Counted from the first letter of the stretch, positions 32,907 to 41,657 are shown. The stretch: DNA of 51,351 bases from Candidatus Nanoarchaeia archaeon (GCA_028279765.1 JANQND010000023.1:1-51351); one strand, 5' to 3'. Numbers and translations are program-made. Notes: generated by a model from the letters alone, not told the origin.

Positions 32907-33124
32907 AGGTTGAATTCTATTTTATTGCGCTATTGATACTGAATAATTCTGAAATAGTGGAAAAAATATATAAATAACCCCTTCCTTTCAACCCGTATGT
33001 CCACAGAATGTGTCATTATTTCGCGTGTGGTCGTACTACACCACGCTCATTGATGGATCTTTCTTAGTTACAATTTTTCTGTGTTGGCATGCAAGCGATG
33101 AATTGTTTCTTAAGAGAGATTTCT
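32907..33124 (+). promoter_or_regulatory. Leader region with strong TATA box and small frame
   Basis: TATATAAATA at 32967-32976 lies about 25-30 bases before an ATG at 32997 that opens an 18-codon frame (MSTECVIISRVVVLHHAH). GCGTG/CACGC arms surround part of it, near 33024-33048. The next gene begins only about 75-80 bases after this frame ends, so it has a 5' leader of about 130 bases. The frame may be a leader peptide or chance; no known riboswitch fold is evident. Confidence 0.4.
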
Positions 33125-33134
33125 ATGGACGTGG

Positions 33135-33746
33135 TTGGAGAAAAAATTGAACATAAAAGATCTTAAGCTTGACCATATCAACTTTGAAAATAATCCTATT
33201 GCTACTGATAAGACCCAGACAACAAACAGATTTGATGCTAGCAAATTTGAATTTGATGGTGCAGACTACCTAAACAATGGAACTCAAACAGATGCAGAAC
33301 CTTTCACCCTGAAATACATACTGAACAGAATTGCTATCATAGATGGGCCACCGTTAGATGCAGATGAGCTACTATACAACAGACTAGTTATGTGCATGAT
33401 TGATAAAAATCCAGTTTCTACAGACAGCGATTATTTGCAGGAACAATTGGGTGGCTTCAGTGTTTATGGTTGGAATGGGAAGATTAAATCAGAGACTACA
33501 ATTCGGAGTACCTATCACTCTGGGGGCAAAAGCATTCCAGTTCTACTAGATTATCAAGTGAGAGAGAAAGAAGTTGTAACTATGGTTCGAGGAGACCCAT
33601 TCGAATTTAATGGAAAAATTCTTACTCCCGGATATGAGAAGACAACTACTACACACTATGGAAGATTACACCTCTATTCTGCTAATGGAAAGGAAGTTCC
33701 TTTAGAAGGAATTGCAAAGGATATCTGCGATCACCTAAATATATAA
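33135..33746 (+). CDS. Hypothetical protein, start region possibly frameshifted
   Basis: 203 residues from a TTG at 33135, the only in-frame start before codon 77. A nearby ATG at 33125 with a better ribosome site (AAGAGAG) leads into the same frame if one A is removed from the run of six at 33141-33146, giving MDVVGEKLNIKDLKLD. That suggests a sequencing error, a natural frameshift or chance. The product is polar, mixed alpha/beta, with DGPPLDADELLYNR and FEFNGKILTPGYEKTTTTH. There is no signal peptide or membrane segment. No family is recognised. The next gene has its own TATA box. Confidence 0.55.
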   Translation: MEKKLNIKDLKLDHINFENNPIATDKTQTTNRFDASKFEFDGADYLNNGTQTDAEPFTLKYILNRIAIIDGPPLDADELLYNRLVMCMIDKNPVSTDSDYLQEQLGGFSVYGWNGKIKSETTIRSTYHSGGKSIPVLLDYQVREKEVVTMVRGDPFEFNGKILTPGYEKTTTTHYGRLHLYSANGKEVPLEGIAKDICDHLNI

Positions 33747-33778
33747 CTATTTAAGCAACCTTCTTTTTTCTCCTTTCT

Positions 33779-34381
33779 ATGGATGAAGTCTATGAGCCGC
33801 AGGAAGATTCTTACCTGCTACAGAAATATGTGAAGGAGTACGCCAAAGGAATAGTGCTGGATGTGGGGACCGGGAGCGGTATTCAGGCAGCGACTGCGGC
33901 AAAGAGAGCAGATTTTGTTATTGCTATCGACATCAATGATAAGGCTCTGCAGCATTGTGCTGCTCATGTGCATTCTGATCGCATTTTATTTATGAAATCT
34001 GATTTGTTCTCGGTGTTTGAGAAACGGGAGATTTTCGTCAAGGGTTCTCTGTTTAAGGGAATTGGTGATCGCAAAGAAGGGAATAAATTTGATCTGATTA
34101 TTTTTAATGCGCCGTATTTGCCTGAGGATTCTCGTGATAAAGATATTGCCTTGGATGGAGGTAAGGAAGGACATGAGATCATTGAGCGGTTCTTGTCTTC
34201 CGCTGCAGAGTATCTTGCACCAGAGGGAAAGCTATTGCTTATTTTTTCTTCTCAGACTGGTAAGGAAGAAGTAGATTCTTTAATTGAAAAGAATGGATTT
34301 GGTTTCAAGGAGTTAGAAAAAATCCATATCTTTTTTGAGGATATTTTTTGTTATTTGATTGAGAGGAAGTCTCCTAGATAA
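33779..34381 (+). CDS. HemK/Mtq2-like protein-glutamine methyltransferase
   Basis: 200 residues. The N-terminal YEPQEDSYLL and motif I VLDVGTGSGIQAATAA are typical of archaeal and eukaryotic HemK2/Mtq2 enzymes, which methylate the glutamine of the GGQ motif in release factor aRF1. The catalytic NPPY-type motif reads FNAPYLPED, with Ala in the second position; this may still bind glutamine but differs from the consensus. An insert of about 15 residues (VFEKREIFVKGSLFKGIGD) lies before that motif. A TATA-like ACTATTTAAG about 25-30 bases before the ATG suggests a leaderless message. Confidence 0.82.
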   Translation: MDEVYEPQEDSYLLQKYVKEYAKGIVLDVGTGSGIQAATAAKRADFVIAIDINDKALQHCAAHVHSDRILFMKSDLFSVFEKREIFVKGSLFKGIGDRKEGNKFDLIIFNAPYLPEDSRDKDIALDGGKEGHEIIERFLSSAAEYLAPEGKLLLIFSSQTGKEEVDSLIEKNGFGFKELEKIHIFFEDIFCYLIERKSPR

Positions 34382-34382
34382 A

Positions 34383-34943
34383 CTATTTCATAACTATCGT
34401 AATTTTTTCTGCATTCTTATCATCATACATTATTGATTCTAAATTAAGCTTTTCTCCATATTTTTCGTACAATGAGATCATATGAGATCCTACTACTACT
34501 TCTCTTCCTGCCACTGCCTGAATAAGATACAAAGACCCCGTTTTGCTGATTTCAGATCTGTTGGTAAGATGATAAGCTATTTGTTCTGGTTTAGGGAAGT
34601 CTTCTTTAACGCTTTTTACCAAATCATCAATTTCATTGTAGTGATATGTATTCGATTTTATAGTCTTTGGTCGAATAATGGGACTATCCTCCAGATCGGC
34701 CATCGCTTGCACATATCCCAAGATATGTAATGCAAATTCTCTGCTTCCATAGAGATTTTGGATGGCTGCTTGCTGTTTAAAGAAGAGATTTCCTCCACCA
34801 TCTATCCCCTGTGTTGCCCAAAAATCATATGCTCCAATTTCTTTTATCTTAGACTTGAAACTATCCTGATCAAGTAGTATAGTGTCCATCCCCTTAGATT
34901 TTGAGGTATCTATGGGAAGCAATAAGGTCAAGTAGTTTGCCAT
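34383..34943 (-). CDS. Hypothetical protein
   Basis: 186 residues from the ATG at 34943, which lies about 28 bases after GTTTTATAAAG; the GTG at 34964 is too close to that box to be the leaderless start. The sequence MANYLTLLLPIDTSKSKGMD starts with a moderately hydrophobic strand, but there is no clear signal peptide. Later parts are mixed alpha/beta (YVQAMADLEDSP, LIQAVAGREVVVGSHM). No family is recognised. The gene ends one base after the HemK-like gene on the opposite strand. Confidence 0.6.
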   Translation of the reverse strand: MANYLTLLLPIDTSKSKGMDTILLDQDSFKSKIKEIGAYDFWATQGIDGGGNLFFKQQAAIQNLYGSREFALHILGYVQAMADLEDSPIIRPKTIKSNTYHYNEIDDLVKSVKEDFPKPEQIAYHLTNRSEISKTGSLYLIQAVAGREVVVGSHMISLYEKYGEKLNLESIMYDDKNAEKITIVMK

Positions 34944-35019
34944 AACAAGAAGAATGAAAATCACTTTATAAAACCCTATTATGGGGAATCTTTAAGTACC
35001 TCTCTTAGATTCTTAGGGG

Positions 35020-35598
35020 ATGGAACTGTATGCGAAGGGAAAGCGGGGATTAGTGTACCTCACTGACTTTAAAGGAGAAAAAATTGCTGTCAAAAAGAAA
35101 AACCCTTCTTCTACTGCGATTGCCCGTATTGATATTGAGGCACAGTTTCTTCCCCTGTTAAACAAGCATACAATCGGTCCGAAGTTCCTGTTTTTTGAGA
35201 ATAATGAGTTAGGGATGGAATTTATTGAGGGTATGTTGTTTGAAGAGTATCTCGTTACTGCGTCTAAAGCCAAGATAAAGAAAGCCATTGATTCGCTCTT
35301 TGAACAGATGCGTGTACTAGATGCACTGGGCATCAACAAAGAAGAGATGCATCATCCGTTTAAGCATATCATTGTTCGTGATGATAAGCCTGTTCTTATT
35401 GATTTTGAGCGCTGCAGATACACAGAAAAACCAAAGAATGTAGCGCAGCTTCTGCAATATGTTTCCGGTAAGAAGATAAGAGATATGCTTGCCAAGAAAG
35501 AAATTCATATAGAAAGGGAAGAGGTTATTTCCCTATCTAAAGAGTATAAGCAGGAACTGGATTTCTCAGGTATCAGAAGGTTTCTTAAGCTTCTTTAG
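35020..35598 (+). CDS. RIO-like/COG2112-type serine/threonine protein kinase
   Basis: 192 residues, small like archaeal Bud32 and COG2112 kinases. It has a glycine loop variant, AKGKRGLVYL, the lysine of KIAVKKKNP, EAQFLPLLNKHTIGPKFL, LGMEFIEGMLFEEY at the hinge, and a catalytic segment HHPFKHIIVRDDKPVLIDFE with the metal-binding D in LIDFER. The usual HxD is replaced by HPxKH, as in this subfamily. The target is unknown. The ribosome site AGGGG lies directly before the ATG and a TATA-like CTTTAAGTA about 30 bases upstream. The 3' end overlaps the convergent glycosyltransferase gene by 33 bases. Confidence 0.8.
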   Translation: MELYAKGKRGLVYLTDFKGEKIAVKKKNPSSTAIARIDIEAQFLPLLNKHTIGPKFLFFENNELGMEFIEGMLFEEYLVTASKAKIKKAIDSLFEQMRVLDALGINKEEMHHPFKHIIVRDDKPVLIDFERCRYTEKPKNVAQLLQYVSGKKIRDMLAKKEIHIEREEVISLSKEYKQELDFSGIRRFLKLL

Positions 35599-36681
35599 TA
35601 AATGATAAAGTATAGCAAAGAGAATAATATGCCTTATTATCACTAGTAAGCCGGTGAGGGCATAGGCAGTAGTATTGGTGTAATCAGAGAAGATGTAGGG
35701 AAGTGTTGCAAAAAGTACTCCTGCGTTTACTATTTCTAGCGTATAGAATTTTTGCAGTTTTAGCCCATAGAGTGCAAAGAAAGGAAGCAGCCAGAGAATA
35801 AACTGAGGAGAGAACACTTTGTTAATCAGCAAGAATAATAGCGTTGCTACAAAGGAGAGCTTGATGAAATCCGCTTTTCGAAAGAGAATCATCACGATGA
35901 GATATGACCCTGCAAACAAGATAAGGGTAAGCGTATTGACGCTGGCAGGTGTAAGGCTGGGAAAAATATTTACAATAAGCCCCCAGATGGAATCGATATT
36001 AGGAGGGCGGACACTATGAAAACCATAGATATAGTACCAGGTTGAGAAGCTATTAATGATGAAGTAGAGGTTGATTGTGAGAAAGGTAATAACAAATACG
36101 GTCCCCAGTTTAATCCAATCCCTGAAAGGCCTGTGCAATAGAACAGGGAACAGGAAGAGAATGGGATACATCTTCGTGGCAAACCCTAAGGAGAGTAGCA
36201 CCGTTGCAAGCACGTCTTTTTCCTTTTTGAAGTAATAGAGTGCCATGACCGAGAACATGACCGTAATGATGTCCCAGTTATAGTAGACGAACCAGAGAAG
36301 TGTGGGGGACGCTGCCCAGAAGAGGAATAAATTGATTTTTTTTGTTTGCAGTAATTCTGATAGCTTGTAGAGATAAAATGTTGTTACTGCAGTGACTATC
36401 AGAAATAGAAAATAGTGTGAAAACAGCCAAAAGGTTTGCCCGAACTGCGAGGCAAAAAACATCGTGAATCCAATCATTACGGGATATTCGATCTGGTTCT
36501 CAATGTAGGGTATTCCTTTTACCGCCCTCTGATACCAGGGGCCTAAATCATTATATGCAAGATTCCAGGGAAGTATGCTTTGCATGCCCAGATATTTGAT
36601 GAGAAAGCAAATCGTGGTCGTTATGAGTGCTGTTGCAAGAAGATACTTGAGCGCCTGCTCTTTTTTGAATGCTATTTTCAT
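35566..36681 (-). CDS. GT87/DUF2029-like membrane mannosyltransferase
   Basis: 371 residues from the ATG at 36681, about 25 bases after ATTTAAAC; an ATG at 36756 would add 25 residues lacking family features. About ten hydrophobic segments follow. The first external loop has NDLGPWYQRAVKGIPYIENQ and IEYPVMIGFTMF, and later WFVYYNWDIITVMF and VNKVFSPQFILWLLPF-like sequence, as in GT87 polyprenol-mannose transferases. These add mannose to glycolipids or glycoproteins on the outer face. It pairs functionally with the other GT-C enzyme and the surface proteins, but the exact acceptor is unknown. Confidence 0.8.
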   Translation of the reverse strand: MKIAFKKEQALKYLLATALITTTICFLIKYLGMQSILPWNLAYNDLGPWYQRAVKGIPYIENQIEYPVMIGFTMFFASQFGQTFWLFSHYFLFLIVTAVTTFYLYKLSELLQTKKINLFLFWAASPTLLWFVYYNWDIITVMFSVMALYYFKKEKDVLATVLLSLGFATKMYPILFLFPVLLHRPFRDWIKLGTVFVITFLTINLYFIINSFSTWYYIYGFHSVRPPNIDSIWGLIVNIFPSLTPASVNTLTLILFAGSYLIVMILFRKADFIKLSFVATLLFLLINKVFSPQFILWLLPFFALYGLKLQKFYTLEIVNAGVLFATLPYIFSDYTNTTAYALTGLLVIIRHIILFAILYHLLKKLKKPSDT

Positions 36682-36798
36682 CTCAATTGTAATTGTTTTT
36701 GTTTGTTTAAATACATTTGGGTGAGTGAATCCGAACCTATACCCTCTGATAATCATTTCTGCATAAATTATTTATACCTGAATATCCTGCACAGGAGT

Positions 36799-37107
36799 AT
36801 GATTCAGCAATTTCTTAATAGGGTACTGTGCGAATGTGAGAAGATTCCAAAAGGGAAGGTTTCTACTTATCGTGAAATTGCTCATCAGTTGGGCACCCGG
36901 GCATATCGCGCGGTGGGAACTGCGTTAAAAAAAAATCCCGATGCTCCGCGGATTCCCTGCCACCGGGTCGTTTCTTCGGACGGCTCCTTGGGTGGCTATG
37001 ATGGAGAGATGAATTCTTCTCGAAAGATCGAATTGCTTGCCCAAGAGGGAGTAAAAGTCTCTGATGGAAAGATTGTAGACTTTGAGAAGAAGCTGTTCAT
37101 GTTTTAG
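36799..37107 (+). CDS. ogt: O6-alkylguanine-DNA alkyltransferase catalytic domain
   Basis: 102 residues from the ATG at 36799; a longer frame exists upstream but overlaps the glycosyltransferase and is not family-like. It has the DNA-binding winged helix (KGKVSTYREIAHQLG, AYRAVGTALKKNP) and the active-site motif RIPCHRVV with C54, followed by GGYDGE. It transfers alkyl groups from O6-alkylguanine to this Cys once. The N-terminal domain of longer Ogt proteins is absent. TATA-like ATTATTTATA at about 36768-36777 and AGGAG close to the ATG support the start. Its retention of Cys separates it from alkyltransferase-like (ATL) proteins. Confidence 0.88.
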   Translation: MIQQFLNRVLCECEKIPKGKVSTYREIAHQLGTRAYRAVGTALKKNPDAPRIPCHRVVSSDGSLGGYDGEMNSSRKIELLAQEGVKVSDGKIVDFEKKLFMF

Positions 37108-37141
37108 GTTTTTTTAAGAGGGTATTCATTTTTTCTAGTAT

Positions 37142-37966
37142 CTACTTTCGAGAAGAGAGGGAGCAGCTATGAAAATAGACTGTATTTCCTTCAACTGTAA
37201 TATATGTTGGTATGCCCTTTTCAAGTCTTGAGTCTCCGACAGAGCCAGGGTTGATGATAAATTTCTCTTGCGGACTTATTTCATATTGATACCCTATTTC
37301 ATCAGGGAGCATAAACATTTTTCCTTCCAGTAGAAGCCCGGGTACATGAGTGTGGCCCACAAAACAATGCTGAATACGAGCGAACTGTTTTTTTCTCATG
37401 TCTTCTAGTGCTTCAACCAAATTGATATTGTGTCCTGTTTTATGGGAGTGCTTGGCAAGTATTTTCATTGCCTTTGCATCATGGAATATATATCCCTGAG
37501 TAGGAAGATTTGGAGAGGCATGATAGAGCTGGAATGTGAACTGATTATCACTGTCATAGAGAATAGTTAGCTCAGTTTCCAAATTGTCAAGAAAAGAGAG
37601 ATATTTCTCTTTTTTTGAGCTATTCGCTAAGTGTTTTCTCGTTGCGTCCCAGGATTCTTTTACCTTAGAGATTGTTCCCTTCTCTATTTCATCATCAAAG
37701 AACTGATATACTATGTGCGCTTTTTCTGCATACTCTTGGGATAGAACTCCCTCGTCATGATTCCCCCTGAGATTAGCATCAAATTCTATTGCTTGGTTAA
37801 GGCACCTCTTGGGGCTATATCCCCTACCGATGGTGTCCCCCAGATTAATAATTCTCTCGATCCCTCTCTTTTCAATATCTCTCAATACAGCAGTGAGAGC
37901 TCCATAGTTGGCATGAATGTCAGAAATAATGGCAAATGGTTCATTCAATTCCAGAGTGTTTGCCAT
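37142..37966 (-). CDS. Calcineurin-like metallophosphoesterase
   Basis: 274 residues. All metal motifs are visible: AIISDIHANYGAL (DxH) near residue 13, INLGDTIGRG (GD) near 40, NLRGNHDEG (GNHD) near 66, YHASPN, and FVGHTHVPG (GHxH) near 200. This matches the YfcE/MJ0936-like group, which includes bis(5'-nucleosyl) tetraphosphatases and cyclic nucleotide phosphodiesterases. An extra helical insert, residues 75-135, is between GNHD and the H motif. TATA-like CTTATAAATATAGG about 25-35 bases before the ATG suggests a leaderless message. The substrate is unknown. Confidence 0.87.
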   Translation of the reverse strand: MANTLELNEPFAIISDIHANYGALTAVLRDIEKRGIERIINLGDTIGRGYSPKRCLNQAIEFDANLRGNHDEGVLSQEYAEKAHIVYQFFDDEIEKGTISKVKESWDATRKHLANSSKKEKYLSFLDNLETELTILYDSDNQFTFQLYHASPNLPTQGYIFHDAKAMKILAKHSHKTGHNINLVEALEDMRKKQFARIQHCFVGHTHVPGLLLEGKMFMLPDEIGYQYEISPQEKFIINPGSVGDSRLEKGIPTYITVEGNTVYFHSCSLSSRK

Positions 37967-38036
37967 AATGAGAAAAGAATGAACCTATATTTATAAGGTG
38001 TATGCAACAAAAATCTGATAGAAAAAATAAAGTCAA

Positions 38037-38960
38037 TTACCGCTTCTTTTTCTTGGTCTTCTTAATCTCCTTTTCAAGATTAAGCTCATCCAATAGCTCT
38101 TTGTAGCGGTTTCGAATCGTCACTTCAGTAACGCCTGCAACATCGGCAACCTCCCGCTGCGTTCTTTTCTCCCCGTGAATCAAAGCAGAAACGTACAGTG
38201 CTGCGCTTGCAATGCCAGTCGGGCCTCTCCCTGAGGTGAGCTCGATTTTTTGCGCTCTTTCAAGGATTTCAATAGATTTTGACTGGGTTTCTGCGGAAAG
38301 ATTCAATGCTGAAGAGAACCGCGCAATATAATCTGCCGGGTTTGATGGAAGGATGGTTAAACCAAGCTCTCTGGTAACAAATCGGTACGTTCTTCCGATT
38401 TCTTTCTTTTCTATTCCGGATGCCTCGCTTAATTCGTCAAGCGTTCGTGGGACTTCGTGCCTTCGACAGGCTGCATAGAGTGCGCCAGCGACTACACTTT
38501 CCATGGAACGTCCTCTTACTAATCCCCGCTGAACTGCAAGAGTATAGATTCTTGCTGCTTCCTCTTCTACCGATTTGGGAAGCTTCAGGAAGGAAGATAC
38601 TCTTTTAAGCTCTGCCAGGGCAAGCTTAAGATTTCTCTCGATTGCAGTAGAGATTCTGTACTGCCACTTTCGGAGCCTGAAGAACTTGTTTCTATCCCCA
38701 CCGTCAAGCTTGAATAAATCGGACTTCTGACCGATTTCTGTTCCCAGACCCTGATCGTACTGGGTGAAGGTCATGGGTGCCCCTGTTCTTCGTTTGCTTT
38801 CGCTCTCAGAAGAGTCAAATTCACGCCATTCCTGCGTGAAATCTACCATTTTATCTTCAATAACGAGACCACAGTCCCGACAAATAATTTCGCCTTTTTC
38901 GCGATTCCAAAACAAATTAATGCCCCCACATTCCGGACACTTTTTAACCATTTCAGCCAT
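38037..38960 (-). CDS. tfb: Transcription initiation factor TFB
   Basis: 307 residues from the ATG at 38960; a GTG three codons upstream and an ATG at 38951 are other options. The N-terminal zinc ribbon is KKCPECGGINLFWNREKGE with CRDCG. The B-finger/linker includes EWREFDSSESESKRRTGAP. Two cyclin-like repeats follow (residues of about 110-200 and 205-295), with ending YKELLDELNLEKE. TFB recruits RNA polymerase to TATA-bound TBP. A ribosome site AGGTGG sits five bases before the ATG, and TATA-like TTTTATATAATA lies about 70 bases upstream, giving a leadered mRNA. Confidence 0.96.
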   Translation of the reverse strand: MAEMVKKCPECGGINLFWNREKGEIICRDCGLVIEDKMVDFTQEWREFDSSESESKRRTGAPMTFTQYDQGLGTEIGQKSDLFKLDGGDRNKFFRLRKWQYRISTAIERNLKLALAELKRVSSFLKLPKSVEEEAARIYTLAVQRGLVRGRSMESVVAGALYAACRRHEVPRTLDELSEASGIEKKEIGRTYRFVTRELGLTILPSNPADYIARFSSALNLSAETQSKSIEILERAQKIELTSGRGPTGIASAALYVSALIHGEKRTQREVADVAGVTEVTIRNRYKELLDELNLEKEIKKTKKKKR

Positions 38961-39205
38961 AGCTACCACCTAGGTTATGAATTAGGATCCCCCAACATGT
39001 TTTCCTAATATCAGTATTATATTATATAAAAGTTTATAAAGAGAAATTGATCATCTTATATAAAGCTTTGCTTTTTCTAGGAAGGAAATTCGTTTGAAAC
39101 GCTAAGGATGGCCCTCAAAAATCTCACTCTTGCAGAATAATAATATTTATATATCAGTATACATTTTCGTATACCTATTATTTTCAAACGAAAAGGTGAG
39201 CGTGA
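38961..39205. promoter_or_regulatory. Divergent tfb/parA promoter region with repeated sites
   Basis: On the minus strand TTTTATATAATATA lies about 39010-39030 for tfb. For parA, TATTTATATAT lies about 39144-39154. The palindrome GTATAC occurs twice, at 39157-39162 and 39169-39174, one helical turn apart and overlapping the likely parA transcription start. A perfect 11-base inverted repeat, TTCGTTTGAAA at 39089-39099 and TTTCAAACGAA at 39182-39192, brackets the promoter. ParA proteins commonly repress their own gene, so these are candidate operators or partition sites. Confidence 0.55.
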
Positions 39206-40015
39206 ATGAGAAAGATTTGTATTATTAATCAGAAAGGTGGAGCAGGAAAGACCACAACATCTATTAACCTTGCTGCCGGTCTTTCAAGAAATGATAAAAA
39301 GGTTCTTATGATTGACATGGACCCTCAGGGAAATATAGGAACATCCCTTCATCTGGATTCTGATAAAGATATTCATGACTTACTGGTTGAAAATGCTGAT
39401 CCTGCAGAGTGTATTCGGCCTCTTGCTAAGAATTTAGATATTTTGTCCAGTAAAGAGACGTTGACCAAATCAGATGCTATCCTTTCCCGAAAGGAAAACA
39501 GCCAATTTGTGCTTTCTGAGAAATTAAAGAAACTAAAAGGATACGATTACGTAATCATTGACGCATCGCCTTCATTGAGCATCCTTAATCAGAACGCTTT
39601 GGTGTATGCTGATGAGGCATTTATCCCTGTACCCACTGATTATTTAGGATATGATGCGCTGGGAAAGATGATTCAGGCAATTCTTACGATTAATCATGTA
39701 TTTGGCTCTGAGACCAAGGTTACAAAAATTGTTCCAACCATGTATGACAAGCGAAATAAGATTTGTAATGAGTTCTTAGATAAGCTTCGCAACAAGTATT
39801 ATGATATTTTAGCAGAGCCTATCCGAGTGAATGCTAAGCTGAAAGAAGCCCCAAAGTTTGGTAAGTCTATTTTTTCTCATGACAAGAAGTCACGAGGGGC
39901 AAAGGATTATATGCAGCTGGTTAAGAGTGTCATTAATGATGAGAAGAAGATGAAAAGCCTTACTGAAGAGGTCATGAAAGAGAGTGTGAAGGCAGCCTCC
40001 GTCAGTGCTTCGTAA
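39206..40015 (+). CDS. parA: ParA/Soj family ATPase
   Basis: 269 residues. The deviant Walker A motif is QKGGAGKTTTSINLA at residues 9-23, followed by VLMIDMDPQGNIGTSL and DYVIIDASPSLSILNQNAL (Walker B). The C-terminal end has a basic stretch, SHDKKSRGAKDYMQLVK. ParA ATPases drive chromosome or plasmid segregation with a ParB-like partner; no parB-like gene is next to it, so the archaeal partner is not evident. A shorter relative is MinD, but the helix-turn elements here favour ParA. The ribosome site GGTGAG is close before the ATG. Confidence 0.9.
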   Translation: MRKICIINQKGGAGKTTTSINLAAGLSRNDKKVLMIDMDPQGNIGTSLHLDSDKDIHDLLVENADPAECIRPLAKNLDILSSKETLTKSDAILSRKENSQFVLSEKLKKLKGYDYVIIDASPSLSILNQNALVYADEAFIPVPTDYLGYDALGKMIQAILTINHVFGSETKVTKIVPTMYDKRNKICNEFLDKLRNKYYDILAEPIRVNAKLKEAPKFGKSIFSHDKKSRGAKDYMQLVKSVINDEKKMKSLTEEVMKESVKAASVSAS

Positions 40016-40037
40016 GGTTTCTTTTTCTTTAGCAATA

Positions 40038-40048
40038 ACTTTATAAAA
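40038..40048 (+). promoter_or_regulatory. TATA box of proS
   Basis: CTTTATAAAA lies about 25-33 bases before the ATG at 40071, with no ribosome site, so a leaderless start is likely and the ATG is preferred to the TTG at 40068. Confidence 0.55.
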
Positions 40049-40070
40049 TCGTGTCGTAATCAATTCTTTG

Positions 40071-41513
40071 ATGGCTGAGAAACTCGATACAAAGGGAATT
40101 ACGGTTAAGAAAGCTGACGACATGCCGCAGTGGTATGGTCAGGTTATTATTAAAGCAGAGCTTGCAGACTATTCTCCTGTTCGCGGAACGATGATTATTC
40201 GCCCGTATGGCTATGCGATCTGGCAGAAGATCATGGATTATTTTAATACGATCCTCAAAGATCTTGGCGTTGAGAATGCTTATTTTCCTCTCTTTATTCC
40301 GGAGAATTTCTTTCATAAGGAAGCAGAACATGCAGAAGGGTTCTCTCCTGAGGTTGCCTGGGTCGAGAATAAAGATGAAGACTCGCAGGAGCGTCTTGCT
40401 ATCAGACCGACGTCTGAGACTATCATGTATGATTCGTACGCACGGTGGATTCGCAGCCATCGAGATTTGCCTCTGCGAATGAATCAATGGTGCAATGTAG
40501 TGCGCTGGGAAGTGAAGGATGTAAAACTATTCTTGCGATCACGTGAATTTCTCTGGCAGGAAGGGCACTGCGTGTATGAGACTGAAGAGGAATGTGATCG
40601 GGAGACTATGATGTATTTAGAGGAGTATGCGACGCTTCTGGAAGATGTCCTGGCCGTGCCTGTGGTAAGAGGTAAGAAATCTGAAAAGGAAAAATTTGCA
40701 GGCGCAAAGTATACAACGACTATTGAGGCTTTCATGCCTGATGGGAAATTTTTACAATGCGGAACTTCTCATAATCTTGGCCAGGGATTTGCCAAGGCGT
40801 TTGGAATTAATTATGTTGGTAAAGATGAGAAAGAGCATCTTCCGTGGCAGAATAGCTGGGGATTTTCGACCCGGTTAGTTGGTGCCCTGGTAATGCAGCA
40901 CGGAGATGATAGAGGACTAGTGTTACCTCCCCGTATTGCGCCAATACAAATTGCAATAGTTCCTATCCTGTTTGAGAAGAGCAAGAAGGATACACTCAGG
41001 GCTTGCTCGCAGTTGAAGAAAAAACTCTCAAAGTATGAGGTGACGATTGATGATCGTGAAGAGTATTCTGCTGGCTGGAAATTCAATCAATGGGAGATGA
41101 AAGGAGTTCCTCTTCGCATCGAAATTGGACCAAAAGATATAGAAAAGGACCAGGTCGTTATTGTTCGAAGGGATACCTCAAAAAAATACTTTGTGAAAAA
41201 TGAGGAGTTAAAGGAAAAGGTCGAAGAATTACTTGAAGATATTCAGAATCACTTGTTTGACAAAGCGCATGAGCATTTGAAGAAAAGTATCGTTGAAGTA
41301 GAGTCCTGGGATGAGTTTTTAGCAGCTGTTGATGATCGAAAAATAATTTATGCACCATTTTGCGGTGCTAAAGACTGTGAAGATCAGATCAAAGATAAGA
41401 CAAAGGGTGCAAATAGCAGATGTTTCCCTTTAGAGCAAAAAGAGACTTCTAAGAAGTGCGTGTATTGCGGAAGTGATGCTCGCTTGTATGCGTATTTTGG
41501 GAAGAACTATTGA
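40071..41513 (+). CDS. proS: Prolyl-tRNA synthetase, archaeal/eukaryotic type
   Basis: 480 residues. The class II core has VRGTMIIRPYGYAIWQ, an RPTSETIMY motif 2-like segment, LRMNQWCNVVRWE and FLWQEGH, and TSHNLGQGFAKAF and GDDRGLVLPP in motif 3. The C-terminal zinc-binding extension has CGAKDCEDQ, RCFPLEQK and CVYCG and ends in Tyr (GKNY), as in archaeal-type ProRS. The enzyme charges tRNA-Pro. It has no bacterial INS editing domain. It lies 55 bases after parA with its own promoter. Confidence 0.97.
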   Translation: MAEKLDTKGITVKKADDMPQWYGQVIIKAELADYSPVRGTMIIRPYGYAIWQKIMDYFNTILKDLGVENAYFPLFIPENFFHKEAEHAEGFSPEVAWVENKDEDSQERLAIRPTSETIMYDSYARWIRSHRDLPLRMNQWCNVVRWEVKDVKLFLRSREFLWQEGHCVYETEEECDRETMMYLEEYATLLEDVLAVPVVRGKKSEKEKFAGAKYTTTIEAFMPDGKFLQCGTSHNLGQGFAKAFGINYVGKDEKEHLPWQNSWGFSTRLVGALVMQHGDDRGLVLPPRIAPIQIAIVPILFEKSKKDTLRACSQLKKKLSKYEVTIDDREEYSAGWKFNQWEMKGVPLRIEIGPKDIEKDQVVIVRRDTSKKYFVKNEELKEKVEELLEDIQNHLFDKAHEHLKKSIVEVESWDEFLAAVDDRKIIYAPFCGAKDCEDQIKDKTKGANSRCFPLEQKETSKKCVYCGSDARLYAYFGKNY

Positions 41514-41657
41514 TTGGGTGATGGGATTTTTAGCTGAATTATAATTCCTTATTTTTATTTCTATATAGTAATTAACTCCATTTCACCACCTAGCAATAAA
41601 CGCGAGGATTTATATAGGAGTTATGCAGTGATATACTAATTTAGGGGGAAGTGTTAC
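41514..41657 (+). promoter_or_regulatory. ribD promoter region
   Basis: ATTTATATA at 41608-41616 is the TATA-like box, about 43-50 bases before the GTG at 41658, and AGGGGGA at 41643-41649 is the ribosome site. I looked for an FMN riboswitch core upstream of the riboflavin genes and saw none. Confidence 0.5.

Noticed and set aside
36580-36798. N-terminal extension of the alkylguanine transferase
   Set aside because: It overlaps the glycosyltransferase gene in the opposite strand and a TATA box; the ATG at 36799 starts the known domain.
41514-41657. FMN riboswitch upstream of ribD
   Set aside because: No conserved FMN-binding core was seen and such riboswitches are not expected in this lineage.
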